Shown here: piece after piece, positions 52,020 through 61,034 of the stretch
Numbering within the stretch: the stretch's first letter is position 1
Layout: every line of letters begins with the position of its first letter
Assembly (NCBI GenBank): GCA_947166135.1
Contig: CAMVDB010000003.1
Location: 1 to 64,000 of the forward strand
DNA: 64,000 nt
Direction of reading: 5' to 3'
From: an uncultured Clostridia bacterium
Lineage (GTDB): Bacteria > Bacillota > Clostridia > Oscillospirales > Acutalibacteraceae
Translations under genes and position numbers: made by a program
Notes under the pieces: generated by a model
What the model was told of the DNA's origin: nothing
Seen by the model: the letters and a program-made list of their open reading frames with translations, nothing else
The model's database searches: none

Positions 52020-53805
52020 CGAAATATATATCGATGAATTTGCCGGCGGCGGAGGTGCCAGTACCGGAATCGAAATGGCCACCGGACGCCCGATTGATAT
52101 TGCAATCAACCATGATGAAAGCGCGATCATGATGCACCGACGAAATCATCCGTTCACACGTCATTATCGCGAGGATGTGTGGGCAGTCGACCCGATGACC
52201 GCGACACAAGGCAGACCCGTTCGTTTGATATGGTTCTCTCCGGATTGCAAGCATTTTTCAAAAGCGAAGGGAGCCGCTCTGGTAGATAAGAAAATCCGTG
52301 GTTTGGCTTGGGTCGTTCTCCGATGGGCGGCTGCCGTCAAGCCCGATGTGATAATGCTGGAGAACGTCGAAGAGTTCACAACATGGGGACCCGTCCGCAA
52401 AGGCAGGCCGATCAAGAAGAAAGCGGGCGAGACCTACCGCAAGTGGTATCGTCAATTATCCGACCTTGGGTATAAGATCGACACGCGAGTGCTGTGTGCA
52501 GCTGACTACGGAGCACCGACAATTCGCAAAAGGTTCTGCCTGATCGCCCGGTGTGACGGCCAGCCTATCAAATGGCCTGAACGTACTCACGCGCCGAGAA
52601 ACAGCGAAGAGGTCAAACGCGGTAAATGTAAGCCTTGGAGATCGGCGGCGGAGATCATCGACTTCTCCCTTCCGACTTACTCGATTTTTGAGAGCAAAGA
52701 AGCCATCATGGAGAAATACGGCGTTCGGGTTCAGCGACCGCTAAAGCCGAACACGTTGAGAAGGATCGCTAAGGGTATCGATAGCTTTGTAATCAAGTCG
52801 GCAGAGCCGTTTATTATCGAATGTAATCACTCCGATGATAGAGTACATACGCTTGAATCTCCGTTAAACACCATAACCTCAAAGTATACAGGAGGTGTTG
52901 CTGTTCCTAAAATGGTTCCATATATCGTAAGCAATAACGGGAACAATGCACCGCATGCAATTCTTGACCCTGTTCCGACCATCACTACCGGAAACAGAAA
53001 TCTGTTGTTATCGCCCACCTTGATCCAATATCACACAGAACAATCCGACAAAGAAGTACGAGGTCAGGGTTTGCGCGATCCGCTGAGAACGGTCGACGGC
53101 TCTAACCGTTACGGTCTGGCGGCGGTTCACCTGACACAGTATTTCTCCGGAGAACGTCATTATCACTCGGTTGAAGATCCTCTCGCTACCATTACAACGA
53201 TGGAGCGCGAAGGAGTTGTAGCAGCTCATTTGACCGAGTGGTACGGCAATGCTCGCGAGGGATTGGATATCAATGAACCGTTGCAGACGGTCACTTCCAA
53301 AGACAGAGAAGCGCTGACAGCGGTACACCTCGCCCGTTTCAAAGGAAAAGATAAAGGGCAGAGTGTTCGGGACCCACTGTTGACAATTACCGCGTGCGAC
53401 GGACAGTTCGCGGAGATCAGAACGACCGTTGTCAAATGGGACGGACAAGCTGACTTGGGTTACTGGAACGAAGTCCGAAAACTGCTGAATGAGTATTGCG
53501 GATATAATCTCGCTGATGATGAAGTACTGCTACTGAATATTCGCGGGGCGTGGTACTTTATATCTGACATCGGGCTCCGTATGCTGACTCCGAGAGAACT
53601 GTACAATGCTCAAGGATTCCCTGCGGATTACATCATCGACCGTGACTGCTACGGAAATAATATCAGCAGATCGGCTCAGGTTGCACGCTGCGGAAATTCC
53701 GTTTGTCCGCCGATGGCAGAGGCGATGGTACGAGCAAACCTGCAAGAGTGTCAAAATCAAATCTATGCGAGCATGGATGAATTACACAGGGCTATGGTGA
53801 GCTGA
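51997..53805 (+). CDS. C5-cytosine DNA methyltransferase with repeated recognition region
   Basis: A 602-residue m5C methyltransferase. Motif I DEFAGGGGASTGIEMA, motif IV SPDCKHFS (PDC in place of the usual PCQ, catalytic Cys present), ENV motif MLENVEEF, and C-terminal AQGFPADYII and QVARCGNSVCPP. The region about 270-460, where the target recognition domain would lie, consists of four or five repeats of the type DPL-TIT, then -HL- or -YIV-. Unusually long for the family. The gene is more AT-rich than its neighbours, suggesting separate acquisition. No paired restriction enzyme is adjacent. ATG 51997 follows GAGGAGG. Confidence 0.88.
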   Translation: MKQPTLFDEIYIDEFAGGGGASTGIEMATGRPIDIAINHDESAIMMHRRNHPFTRHYREDVWAVDPMTATQGRPVRLIWFSPDCKHFSKAKGAALVDKKIRGLAWVVLRWAAAVKPDVIMLENVEEFTTWGPVRKGRPIKKKAGETYRKWYRQLSDLGYKIDTRVLCAADYGAPTIRKRFCLIARCDGQPIKWPERTHAPRNSEEVKRGKCKPWRSAAEIIDFSLPTYSIFESKEAIMEKYGVRVQRPLKPNTLRRIAKGIDSFVIKSAEPFIIECNHSDDRVHTLESPLNTITSKYTGGVAVPKMVPYIVSNNGNNAPHAILDPVPTITTGNRNLLLSPTLIQYHTEQSDKEVRGQGLRDPLRTVDGSNRYGLAAVHLTQYFSGERHYHSVEDPLATITTMEREGVVAAHLTEWYGNAREGLDINEPLQTVTSKDREALTAVHLARFKGKDKGQSVRDPLLTITACDGQFAEIRTTVVKWDGQADLGYWNEVRKLLNEYCGYNLADDEVLLLNIRGAWYFISDIGLRMLTPRELYNAQGFPADYIIDRDCYGNNISRSAQVARCGNSVCPPMAEAMVRANLQECQNQIYASMDELHRAMVS

Positions 53806-53806
53806 T

Positions 53807-55642
53807 ATGACCTACCTATTCGATTTTGAAGTATTCGCTCACGACTGGGTTTTGGTGGTGAAGGAGCTCGACTGTGAGAACTTCATCGTATACCATAACG
53901 ATCCCGAGGGCGTGGGGGAGTTCCTCAGCGAGATCACGCCGCTGCTCTGCGGCTTCAACAACAAACACTATGATCAGTTCATCATGAAGGCGATCCTCGC
54001 GGGCGCGTCGCCCGAGGAGGTCAAGGACGTCAACGACTTCATCATCCGCGACGGTCACAACGGCTGGGATCACCCGCTCGTGCAGGAGTGCCGCACATGG
54101 TTCGATCAGTTCGATCTGCGCGACGACTGCGAGCAGGGAATGTCGCTGAAAGCCTTCGAGGCGCATACGGGTATGCCGATCGTCGAGTCCTCGGTGGACT
54201 TTAATATCGGCCGTCCCTTGACGAATGACGAGCTCAGCGAGGTCATCGCATACTGCAAGTATGACGTCAGAGCGACCGAAAAGCTCTATCACTGCCGTGA
54301 GGCGTACCTGCAGAACAAGTTATTTCTCGGCGGGATCAAGGGAATCTCCGAGAGTAAATCCCTCTATATGACCAACGCGAAGCTCACCGCCGCCTATCTC
54401 GACGCACGCCACCGCACCTACCATGACGAGCGGGATTACGGTATCCCCGTTAATCTGGATCGGGAGTACATCCCCGATTATGTTTTTCGCTTCTTCCGGA
54501 GGATAACGGATCCGGCTGTACCGGATGATGAGGCGTTCAGCGGGAAGCTGGAGTTCCGCATCGGCGACTGTAGCTGTGTCTTGGGCTTCGGCGGCATCCA
54601 TGGGGCGATCCCGACCTACCGCGAAAAGGCAGAAAAAGGGCGCTCGATCCGCAATCAGGACGTCGCGAGCTACTACCCGCATCTGATGACGCTCGACGGC
54701 TACTGCTCCCGCAGCATCCCCGACCCTAAGGTATACGCCGACATGCTGGAGCGCCGTATGCAGGCGAAGCGCTCGGGCGATAAGGCGACCGCGAACGCCC
54801 TCAAGCTCGTTGCCAATACCACCTACGGCGCGATGCTGAACAAATACAATGACCTGTACGATCCGCTGATGGGTCGGAGTGTGTGTATCACGGGGCAACT
54901 CCGGCTGCTGGAGCTCGCGATCCACCTCGTCGCGAAGTGCCCCTCGATCAAGATCATTCAGCTGAATACCGACGGTATCATGGTGTCGATCGACGATTAC
55001 GATCTGAATGTCTATCAAGCGATCTGTCGGGAGTGGCAGCAGCGCACGGGCTTTGAGCTCGAGGAGGACTGTATCAGCGAGATCATCCAGAAGGACGTCA
55101 ACAACTATATCGAGATCGCCGAGGACGGCTCGACCAAGATCAAGGGCGGGCTGCTTGTGCGGGGTATCTCGCAGGCGGGCGCGTTCAAGGTCAACAACAA
55201 TGCGACGGTCGTCGCGACGGCGATCGTGGATTATTTCGTAAAAGGTACTCCCGTGGAGCAGACGATCCGTGCGTGTGACGACATCTTCGCCTTTCAGCTG
55301 ATCGCGAAGGCGTCGCATAAGTATCGAGGAGCGTTTCATCAGATACACGGTCAGCGGCACGAGGTACAGCGATGCAACCGCGTTTATGCCGTGAACGATG
55401 CCCGGTACGGCACCCTGTATAAGATACGACAGGACGGCGGGTGCGATAAGATCGCGGGCTTGCCCGAGCACTGTGTCGTCGACAACGAGAACGAGCTGTC
55501 GGTCAACGATATCGACAAGGCTTGGTACATCAAACTTGCGAAGAAATACATCAAGGATTTCCTCGGTATCAAGCCGCCTAAGAAGAACACCCGTAATCTC
55601 AATAAACTGAAAAGAGAGGCAATTCAACTACTGGAGGTATAA
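53807..55642 (+). CDS. Phage family B DNA polymerase
   Basis: A 611-residue polymerase. N-terminal exonuclease motif DFEVF and further acidic exonuclease residues (about 1-170). Polymerase motif A DVASYYPHLM, motif B KLVANTTYGAML and motif C QLNTDGIMV, where the usual DTD reads NTD; the second Asp, which binds metal, is kept. It probably replicates the prophage genome after induction. No terminal-protein gene was seen. It follows the methyltransferase by one base. Confidence 0.85.
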   Translation: MTYLFDFEVFAHDWVLVVKELDCENFIVYHNDPEGVGEFLSEITPLLCGFNNKHYDQFIMKAILAGASPEEVKDVNDFIIRDGHNGWDHPLVQECRTWFDQFDLRDDCEQGMSLKAFEAHTGMPIVESSVDFNIGRPLTNDELSEVIAYCKYDVRATEKLYHCREAYLQNKLFLGGIKGISESKSLYMTNAKLTAAYLDARHRTYHDERDYGIPVNLDREYIPDYVFRFFRRITDPAVPDDEAFSGKLEFRIGDCSCVLGFGGIHGAIPTYREKAEKGRSIRNQDVASYYPHLMTLDGYCSRSIPDPKVYADMLERRMQAKRSGDKATANALKLVANTTYGAMLNKYNDLYDPLMGRSVCITGQLRLLELAIHLVAKCPSIKIIQLNTDGIMVSIDDYDLNVYQAICREWQQRTGFELEEDCISEIIQKDVNNYIEIAEDGSTKIKGGLLVRGISQAGAFKVNNNATVVATAIVDYFVKGTPVEQTIRACDDIFAFQLIAKASHKYRGAFHQIHGQRHEVQRCNRVYAVNDARYGTLYKIRQDGGCDKIAGLPEHCVVDNENELSVNDIDKAWYIKLAKKYIKDFLGIKPPKKNTRNLNKLKREAIQLLEV

Positions 55643-55643
55643 T

Positions 55644-56426
55644 ATGGCTACAAAAACGAAAGCAAAAACAGAAACGACCGAGAAGAAGGAGCTGACCGAC
55701 GAGCAGATCGGGGAGATGAGCCTGTTCGAGCGACTCGTGCATATCCGCCGGGAGTTCGCGGGCTCACAGGTCGGCAAATCGGGAGTGAACGATCACGGCG
55801 AGTTCCTGTACTTCGAGCTCAAGGATATCAAGCCGGTCATCGACCCGATCCTCAGGAAGTATCACACACTGTTCCTCGTCACCTTTCCGTCGGGCGTGGC
55901 GAAGGGCACCCTGTACAACCTCGATGCGCTGAGTGATCAGATCACCTTCGAGTTCGACATGGCTCACATCAAGGAACCCGCGAAGTTCCGCATGAACGAG
56001 GCGCAGGCGTGCGGTGCGGAGCAGACCTACTACCGCCGTTACCTATACTATCTGCTGCTGGATATCGCGCCGAACGACGAGTTTGACGGAGCGCCCAAGG
56101 CTCCCGCAGCGCCCGTGCCTGCGCCGCCCGTGACGCTCCCTAAGCAGAAGAAGCCCGCCACCTCCGCCGAGAGGTCTCAGGTGAAGAAGACTCTGACCGA
56201 CGCCGACGGTAACGCCGACGAGCTGCAGATCAAGGCGCTTAAGGAGGCGCTCAAGGCGCTGCGCGAGGTCGACCCGTCACAGGACGAGTTCATCCAGGAG
56301 ATCGCGCTCAAGACGGACAGCTTCACGAAGATCAAGCGCTCTGCCTGCGAGCAGCTGATCGTCACCGTTCAGCAGATGCGCGAGCAGTATCTCAGCGAAA
56401 ACGAGGGTCAGCTATGGGAGGAGTAA
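55644..56426 (+). CDS. erf: ERF-family single-strand annealing protein
   Basis: A 260-residue protein with the ERF core (residues about 25-150: LFERLVHIRREFA, then GEFLYFELKDIKPVIDPIL and the YYRRYLYYLLLDIAP end). It anneals single strands during phage recombination. An Ala/Pro linker (about 153-170) precedes a helical tail. A YqaJ-type exonuclease gene follows with overlap, forming a recombination pair. Confidence 0.85.
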   Translation: MATKTKAKTETTEKKELTDEQIGEMSLFERLVHIRREFAGSQVGKSGVNDHGEFLYFELKDIKPVIDPILRKYHTLFLVTFPSGVAKGTLYNLDALSDQITFEFDMAHIKEPAKFRMNEAQACGAEQTYYRRYLYYLLLDIAPNDEFDGAPKAPAAPVPAPPVTLPKQKKPATSAERSQVKKTLTDADGNADELQIKALKEALKALREVDPSQDEFIQEIALKTDSFTKIKRSACEQLIVTVQQMREQYLSENEGQLWEE

Positions 56427-57457
56427 CGTGGATCCCCGAGGGAAGGATGCTCCGCATCGACCCTCCGAAGAAGCCGAAGAAGATCACCGGTACCCGCTTC
56501 GCCGCGATCATGGGGCTGAACACCTGGAACACGCCCTTCAAGACCTGGTGCGAGATCACCCGCACCTACACCGAGCCGTTCGAGGAGACGATCTATACCC
56601 GCGCGGGAAAAATCATCGAGCCGAAGCAGGCGGATTACATGAAGCGGGCGTACTTCATGCAGAATCTGATCACGCCGACCGAGAAATACGGCGAGGACTA
56701 CTTCAGGACGACCCGCGGCGACTTCTTCCCCGAGGATAAGATCTTCGGCGGGATGTGGGACTACCTGCTGGTCGATGAGAACGGTAAGCCGACCGCCGTG
56801 CTGGAGATGAAGACCACCAAGCGGTCGGAGGACTGGGCGGACGATATCCCGCCGTACTACGCTCTGCAGGCGGCGCTGTATGCGTACCTGCTCGGGGTAG
56901 AGGACGTGTACATGGTCGCGTCGTTCCTTGAGGACGGAGACTATCAGCGTCCCGAGAGCTTCATCCCCTCGGCAGAGAACACCATCGTAGTACCGTTCAA
57001 GCTGCATGAGCGATACCCGAATTTTGCGGAGTACATCGAATATGCCCGCTCATGGTGGGAGAACAACGTCGAGTACGGGATCTCGCCGCAGTATGACGAG
57101 GTCGCCGACCGCGAGGTGCTCAGGGAGCTTCGGACGCTCTACTATTCGCCCGAGACCGACGTGCAGGCGATGGTCAAGGAACTCGGAGAGCTGATCGACA
57201 CGATCAGTAAGTACCGCAAGATCCTCGACCCGCTGGAGAAGCGCATCAACGCACTGAAAGCCACACTGAAGCAGTCGATGATCGACAGCATGGGTCCTTA
57301 TGACGACCGCGCTGTTCTGCGCGCAGGCTCCCATACACTCACCCTGTTCAAGAGCACCGGCACCAAGGTCGACCGCGAGGCGCTCGACCGCGACGGCATA
57401 CTCGACAAGTACACCGTAACCGATACACAATATAAAATGACATTCAAGGAGGAATGA
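56414..57457 (+). CDS. YqaJ-type viral recombinase exonuclease
   Basis: A 347-residue exonuclease. The start of the domain reads TGTRFAAIMGLNTWNTPFK and the active-site residues are in GGMWDYLLVDE and AVLEMKTTK, the PD-(D/E)xK pattern. C-terminal part is helical. Paired with the ERF annealing protein (12-base overlap), as in lambda Exo/Bet-type systems. Confidence 0.85.
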   Translation: MGGVTWIPEGRMLRIDPPKKPKKITGTRFAAIMGLNTWNTPFKTWCEITRTYTEPFEETIYTRAGKIIEPKQADYMKRAYFMQNLITPTEKYGEDYFRTTRGDFFPEDKIFGGMWDYLLVDENGKPTAVLEMKTTKRSEDWADDIPPYYALQAALYAYLLGVEDVYMVASFLEDGDYQRPESFIPSAENTIVVPFKLHERYPNFAEYIEYARSWWENNVEYGISPQYDEVADREVLRELRTLYYSPETDVQAMVKELGELIDTISKYRKILDPLEKRINALKATLKQSMIDSMGPYDDRAVLRAGSHTLTLFKSTGTKVDREALDRDGILDKYTVTDTQYKMTFKEE

Positions 57458-57460
57458 TTG

Positions 57461-57937
57461 ATGGCAACGATTAAACTGACCAGCGGTTTCTCGCTGATTC
57501 CCGAGGGTTCGCATGTATTCAAGATCACCGACGTCGACTACAAGGAGGCGTTCGGTAAGATCGAGGTCAAGATGGAGACCGCGGACGGTCAGAAGCACAC
57601 CGAACGCTTTAAGATCATGAACAAGGGGGAGGTGAACGACGGCGCGATGAAGGCGTTCTCGTACTTCGCTAAGACCGCTCTCAACGACTATACCCGCGAG
57701 GAGATCGACCATACCGAGCTGATCGGTCACTTCATCCGCTGTGAGGTGGAGCACACCGACCCGCAGCCGAACAAGAACGACCCGACCAAGACCGTCGTGT
57801 TCATCCGCTTGGGGGACAAGGAGCCCGCCGACGGCTTTGACGCCGCCCCTGCAAAGAAAGCTGAAATCGCAACACCCGCCGCATCCGTAAAGCCCGCCCG
57901 CAAGGCGTCCGTCGATCTGGATGTGCTGCTGGGTTGA
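57461..57937 (+). CDS. Probable phage single-stranded DNA-binding protein
   Basis: A 158-residue protein. Beta-rich N-terminal domain (SGFSLIPEGSHVFKI, then KIEVKMETADGQKH), an Ala/Pro/Lys linker and a short C-terminus ending DLDVLLG. Position between recombination and primase genes fits an SSB or Gp2.5-like role. ATG 57461 preferred over TTG 57458. The family match is weak, so function is inferred from context. Confidence 0.6.
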   Translation: MATIKLTSGFSLIPEGSHVFKITDVDYKEAFGKIEVKMETADGQKHTERFKIMNKGEVNDGAMKAFSYFAKTALNDYTREEIDHTELIGHFIRCEVEHTDPQPNKNDPTKTVVFIRLGDKEPADGFDAAPAKKAEIATPAASVKPARKASVDLDVLLG

Positions 57938-58728
57938 GACACTATGAGAACATACCGATAGAACTGAAGGACATCCCCCGATGGGTCTGCGTGAAGGGGA
58001 GCTCCAAGCTCCCCATGCAGGCGCGGGTGAATGAGCCCGCCTCCTCGTCCGATCCCGCTACATGGAGCAGCTTTGACGAGGCAAGGGCGGCAGTCGACAA
58101 GGGATACTACGACGACGTCGGTTTTGTGTTCGCTGATGATGGCATCGTCGGCGTGGATATCGACGACGGCTTTGACGAAGACGGCTTCCTCTCGGCGTTG
58201 AGTATCGACTGCATGAAGGCTTGCTGTTCCTACACCGAGCGTTCCCGATCCGGCCGCGGAATCCATATCCTCGTGCGCGGCACGCTCCCCTTCGGCGGCA
58301 GAAATAACCGTAAGGGCTGTGAGATATACCGCACCGGGCGCTACTTCATCACGACGGGCGATCGTCTGATCTACCCCGAGATCATCGAGAATCAGAGCGG
58401 TATCGACCGGATCGTCGCGACGTACTTCCCCGAGGTCGTCCGGGACGGCGAGGGCGCCTTGACGCCGCGTATCTATACGCCGATCTGGACGCCGCCGGAG
58501 AACGGAAGGATCAGGCTCGATCCCGTTTACCCGCCCGTCTATCCCGGCTCGCGCAATATCTGCATGACCTCGCTCGCGGGGCAGCTGCACCGTCAGGGCT
58601 ACAGCAGGGAGATGATATACCGTGAGGTGTGCCGGGCGAATCGGGAAGCCTGCATGCCGCCGCTCCCCGACAGGGAGATACAGACGCTCGTAAGCAGCGT
58701 CACAAGATACAGGAGGTGCAGCGCATGA
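57934..58728 (+). CDS. AEP-type DNA primase with PriCT-like domain
   Basis: A 264-residue protein starting IELKDIPRWVC, as in phage bifunctional primase-polymerases. Catalytic signatures: VGVDIDDGF, the Asp pair, then SGRGIHILVRG with the His motif and IYRTGRYFITTGD. The C-terminal 70 residues resemble a PriCT domain. It primes replication for the D5 helicase encoded next. The start is TTG 57934 overlapping the previous stop (TTGA); no ATG is available near the N-terminus, so coupling to the upstream gene is needed. Confidence 0.78.
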   Translation: MRHYENIPIELKDIPRWVCVKGSSKLPMQARVNEPASSSDPATWSSFDEARAAVDKGYYDDVGFVFADDGIVGVDIDDGFDEDGFLSALSIDCMKACCSYTERSRSGRGIHILVRGTLPFGGRNNRKGCEIYRTGRYFITTGDRLIYPEIIENQSGIDRIVATYFPEVVRDGEGALTPRIYTPIWTPPENGRIRLDPVYPPVYPGSRNICMTSLAGQLHRQGYSREMIYREVCRANREACMPPLPDREIQTLVSSVTRYRRCSA

Positions 58729-60122
58729 CCACCGCAGAAGCGCTTGATATCACAATCGAAGAAGCTGAGAACACGCCCGAGGAGGAGATCTACGCCGCCT
58801 ATCCGCATGATTCTCTCTGGGTACCTGACGGAAAGAACGGCGAGCGGGTAAACGAGACCAACTTCGCCCGACTCTTCCGCGACATCAATCTCGTGAAATT
58901 CCATAACGGCACCTTCTACACCAAGGAGGGCGTAAAGAGCCGCGAGCAGATCGCGAGCGATATCTGGGGCTCTTTAGCTGAAGCGGGCTTGAACCGCAGC
59001 ACCAAGTCGACGGTCGAGAACATGCTCGCCGCCTGCGCTTATGCCGCTACCGTCCCGAAGTTCACGGTTGACGAGAACGTGATCCCCTTTGCAAACGGCA
59101 ATTACTACGTCAGGGAACGCCTGTTCCGGTACGGCGAGATCACGACGGTACCGTACCGCCTGAGGGTCGCGTTCTCTCCGGTTGTGCCCGATACGCCGTA
59201 CTTCGACAAGTGGCTGAACGACCTGCTCGAGCCCGACGATCAGCGTACCTTACAGGAGTACCTCGGTTACTGCATGGTACCTGTCACGAGCTGTCAGAAG
59301 GCGCTGTTCCTCGTGGGTGAGGGCGGCGCGGGCAAGTCCGGGCTGGGTGTGATTTTGGAAGCCCTGCTCGGCAGTGCCGAGATCAACGTCTCGAACACCC
59401 AGGAGTTCATCGGCAACAAGTTCATGCTTGCCGAGCTGGAGCACAAGCTTGTGCTGTATGACGACGACCTCGACAGCGCCGCCCTCTCCGAAACGGGACT
59501 TTACAAGAAGCTGATCACCAACACCATCCCGATCACCGCGGACAAGAAGTACGGACCCACCTACAAGTTTACCCCGAAAATCAAGCTGATCTCGTGCTGT
59601 AACCGCATGCTGACCTCGATCTACGACAAGAGTGGGGGCTTCTACCGTCGGCTGCTGCCGCTGATCGTCAAGCCGATCCGCCGCGACTTTGTCCCCGATC
59701 TCAGATTCTATGAGAAGCTGAAACAGGAGGCGGAGGGCATCGCGCTCTGGGCGCTGGCGGGTCTGATACGGCTGATGGATCACGACTGGGTGCTGTCGGA
59801 GAGTCAGCGCACCCGCGACTATATGGAGTCGAAGCAGAACATCGAGAACCCGCTGCCGCTGTTCATGGAGGCGGCGTTCGACTTCGACCCCGAGGCGCCG
59901 GGTGTGAGCACGCGGCAGATCATCAGCCTGTACAACGAGTGGTGCATCAAGAACGCCTACAAGCCCCAGAGCAACCGAAGCGTCCAGACATGGCTGTCAG
60001 AGAACGCAGAACGGTACGGGATAAAGCAAGATACCAACATCAAAGAAGGCGATAAACGAGTTCGAGGGTACAGAGGCTTGATCGTAAAAGAGAAATCTGA
60101 CGGTAAAATACAACTGGTTTAG
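58725..60122 (+). CDS. D5/P4-type superfamily 3 helicase
   Basis: A 465-residue protein. The N-terminal part (about 1-195) is D5-like; the SF3 ATPase has VGEGGAGKSGLG (Walker A), KLVLYDDDL (Walker B) and SCCNRMLTS (motif C). C-terminal winged-helix-like part. Works with the AEP primase to unwind DNA at the origin. ATG 58725 follows AGGAGGTG and overlaps the primase stop. Confidence 0.88.
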   Translation: MTTAEALDITIEEAENTPEEEIYAAYPHDSLWVPDGKNGERVNETNFARLFRDINLVKFHNGTFYTKEGVKSREQIASDIWGSLAEAGLNRSTKSTVENMLAACAYAATVPKFTVDENVIPFANGNYYVRERLFRYGEITTVPYRLRVAFSPVVPDTPYFDKWLNDLLEPDDQRTLQEYLGYCMVPVTSCQKALFLVGEGGAGKSGLGVILEALLGSAEINVSNTQEFIGNKFMLAELEHKLVLYDDDLDSAALSETGLYKKLITNTIPITADKKYGPTYKFTPKIKLISCCNRMLTSIYDKSGGFYRRLLPLIVKPIRRDFVPDLRFYEKLKQEAEGIALWALAGLIRLMDHDWVLSESQRTRDYMESKQNIENPLPLFMEAAFDFDPEAPGVSTRQIISLYNEWCIKNAYKPQSNRSVQTWLSENAERYGIKQDTNIKEGDKRVRGYRGLIVKEKSDGKIQLV

Positions 60123-60123
60123 C

Positions 60124-60408
60124 TTACACGGATATATCGAAAGAAGCGTGTAAGAAGCGTGTGAAATGTGTAAGTGGGATATAACATTTCATGAGATTTA
60201 CACGTTTTACACGGATGATACACGGATGAAACGATAGAACCGTGTAAACGATAACATCAGAAAACAACTGACATAATAATAACTTTTACACGCTTACACG
60301 GATATTTTATTAACCTTTATATGGAGAATGTCATTATTCTATAATAGAAATATAATACATAACTATAAGGAATATTAGGAATTATCCGTGTATCCGTGTA
60401 AACCGTGC
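60124..60408. other. Candidate replication origin with iterons
   Basis: A gene-free stretch after the helicase carries about 11 copies of a TTACACGGAT-type box: plus orientation at 60124, 60207, 60219 and 60294, shorter TTACACG forms at 60198 and 60286, and minus orientation (ATCCGTGTA, CGTGTAA) at 60148, 60157, 60239, 60384 and 60392. An AT-rich segment (60303-60375) lies inside. This is the structure of an iteron-type origin, next to the primase and helicase. The last boxes overlap the start region of the next gene. Confidence 0.65.
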
Positions 60409-60423
60409 AGAAAGGATGAAATA

Positions 60424-60984
60424 ATGGAGCAGAAAGAGATACAGGAGCTCGGCGAGAAAACCGTCAAGAAACGACCCGGCAAATCGAAGGATATGGCGGT
60501 CTCCGCGACTCCCGAGGAGAATAAGAAGTATGTCTCCCATGTGCTGGAGAGCTTCAAGCTGCCGGAGATTGACAGAAACGATCCCGAACAGGTTGCAGAA
60601 AGAATCGAATGGTACTTCAATCATTGTGCGACGGATGGCATGAAGCCGACGGTTGCCGGGGTGTGTAACGCGCTCGGTATTGACAGGGTAACCTTTTATC
60701 AGTGGGGTACAGGTGACCGACGAGGTAAAAACCCCGCCTATGCGAACATGGTAAAAAAGGCGAAAGCGATGATTTGGGAGCTCTGGGAGCAGTACGCCGC
60801 CGACGGCAAGGTGAACCCGGTCACCTTCATCTTCCTGATGAAAAACCACTTCGGCTATGCCGACAAGCAAGAGGTCGTCGTCACGCCTGCCGACCCGCTC
60901 GGTGATCGCGGGAACGTGGACGAGCTGCAAAAGAAGTACAGCGCGAGCGTGGTTGACGTCGAGGGCGAAGAGGTCGACGATTGA
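60424..60984 (+). CDS. Small terminase subunit-like DNA-binding protein
   Basis: A 186-residue protein. The N-terminal basic region (GEKTVKKRPGKSKD) is followed by a helix-turn-helix-like segment TVAGVCNALGIDRVTFYQWG and a conserved NHFGYADKQEVVV stretch near the C-terminus, typical of phage small terminase-like proteins. Alternatively it could bind the adjacent iterons. ATG 60424 after AAAGGATG. The terminator at 61003-61034 ends the rightward replication block. Confidence 0.7.
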   Translation: MEQKEIQELGEKTVKKRPGKSKDMAVSATPEENKKYVSHVLESFKLPEIDRNDPEQVAERIEWYFNHCATDGMKPTVAGVCNALGIDRVTFYQWGTGDRRGKNPAYANMVKKAKAMIWELWEQYAADGKVNPVTFIFLMKNHFGYADKQEVVVTPADPLGDRGNVDELQKKYSASVVDVEGEEVDD

Positions 60985-61002
60985 CCGCTGCGACATAAAG
61001 AA

Positions 61003-61034
61003 TACCCGCCGAGGCTTTCGGCGGGCTTTGCTTA
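61003..61034. terminator. Terminator between convergent genes
   Basis: CCCGCC/GGCGGG stem extended by flanking pairs, with CTTTG on one side and A-rich sequence on the other. Confidence 0.7.

Noticed and set aside
54320-55627. Minus-strand open frame of 435 codons
   Set aside because: Antisense to the family B polymerase; Arg, Leu and Val-rich composition without domains.
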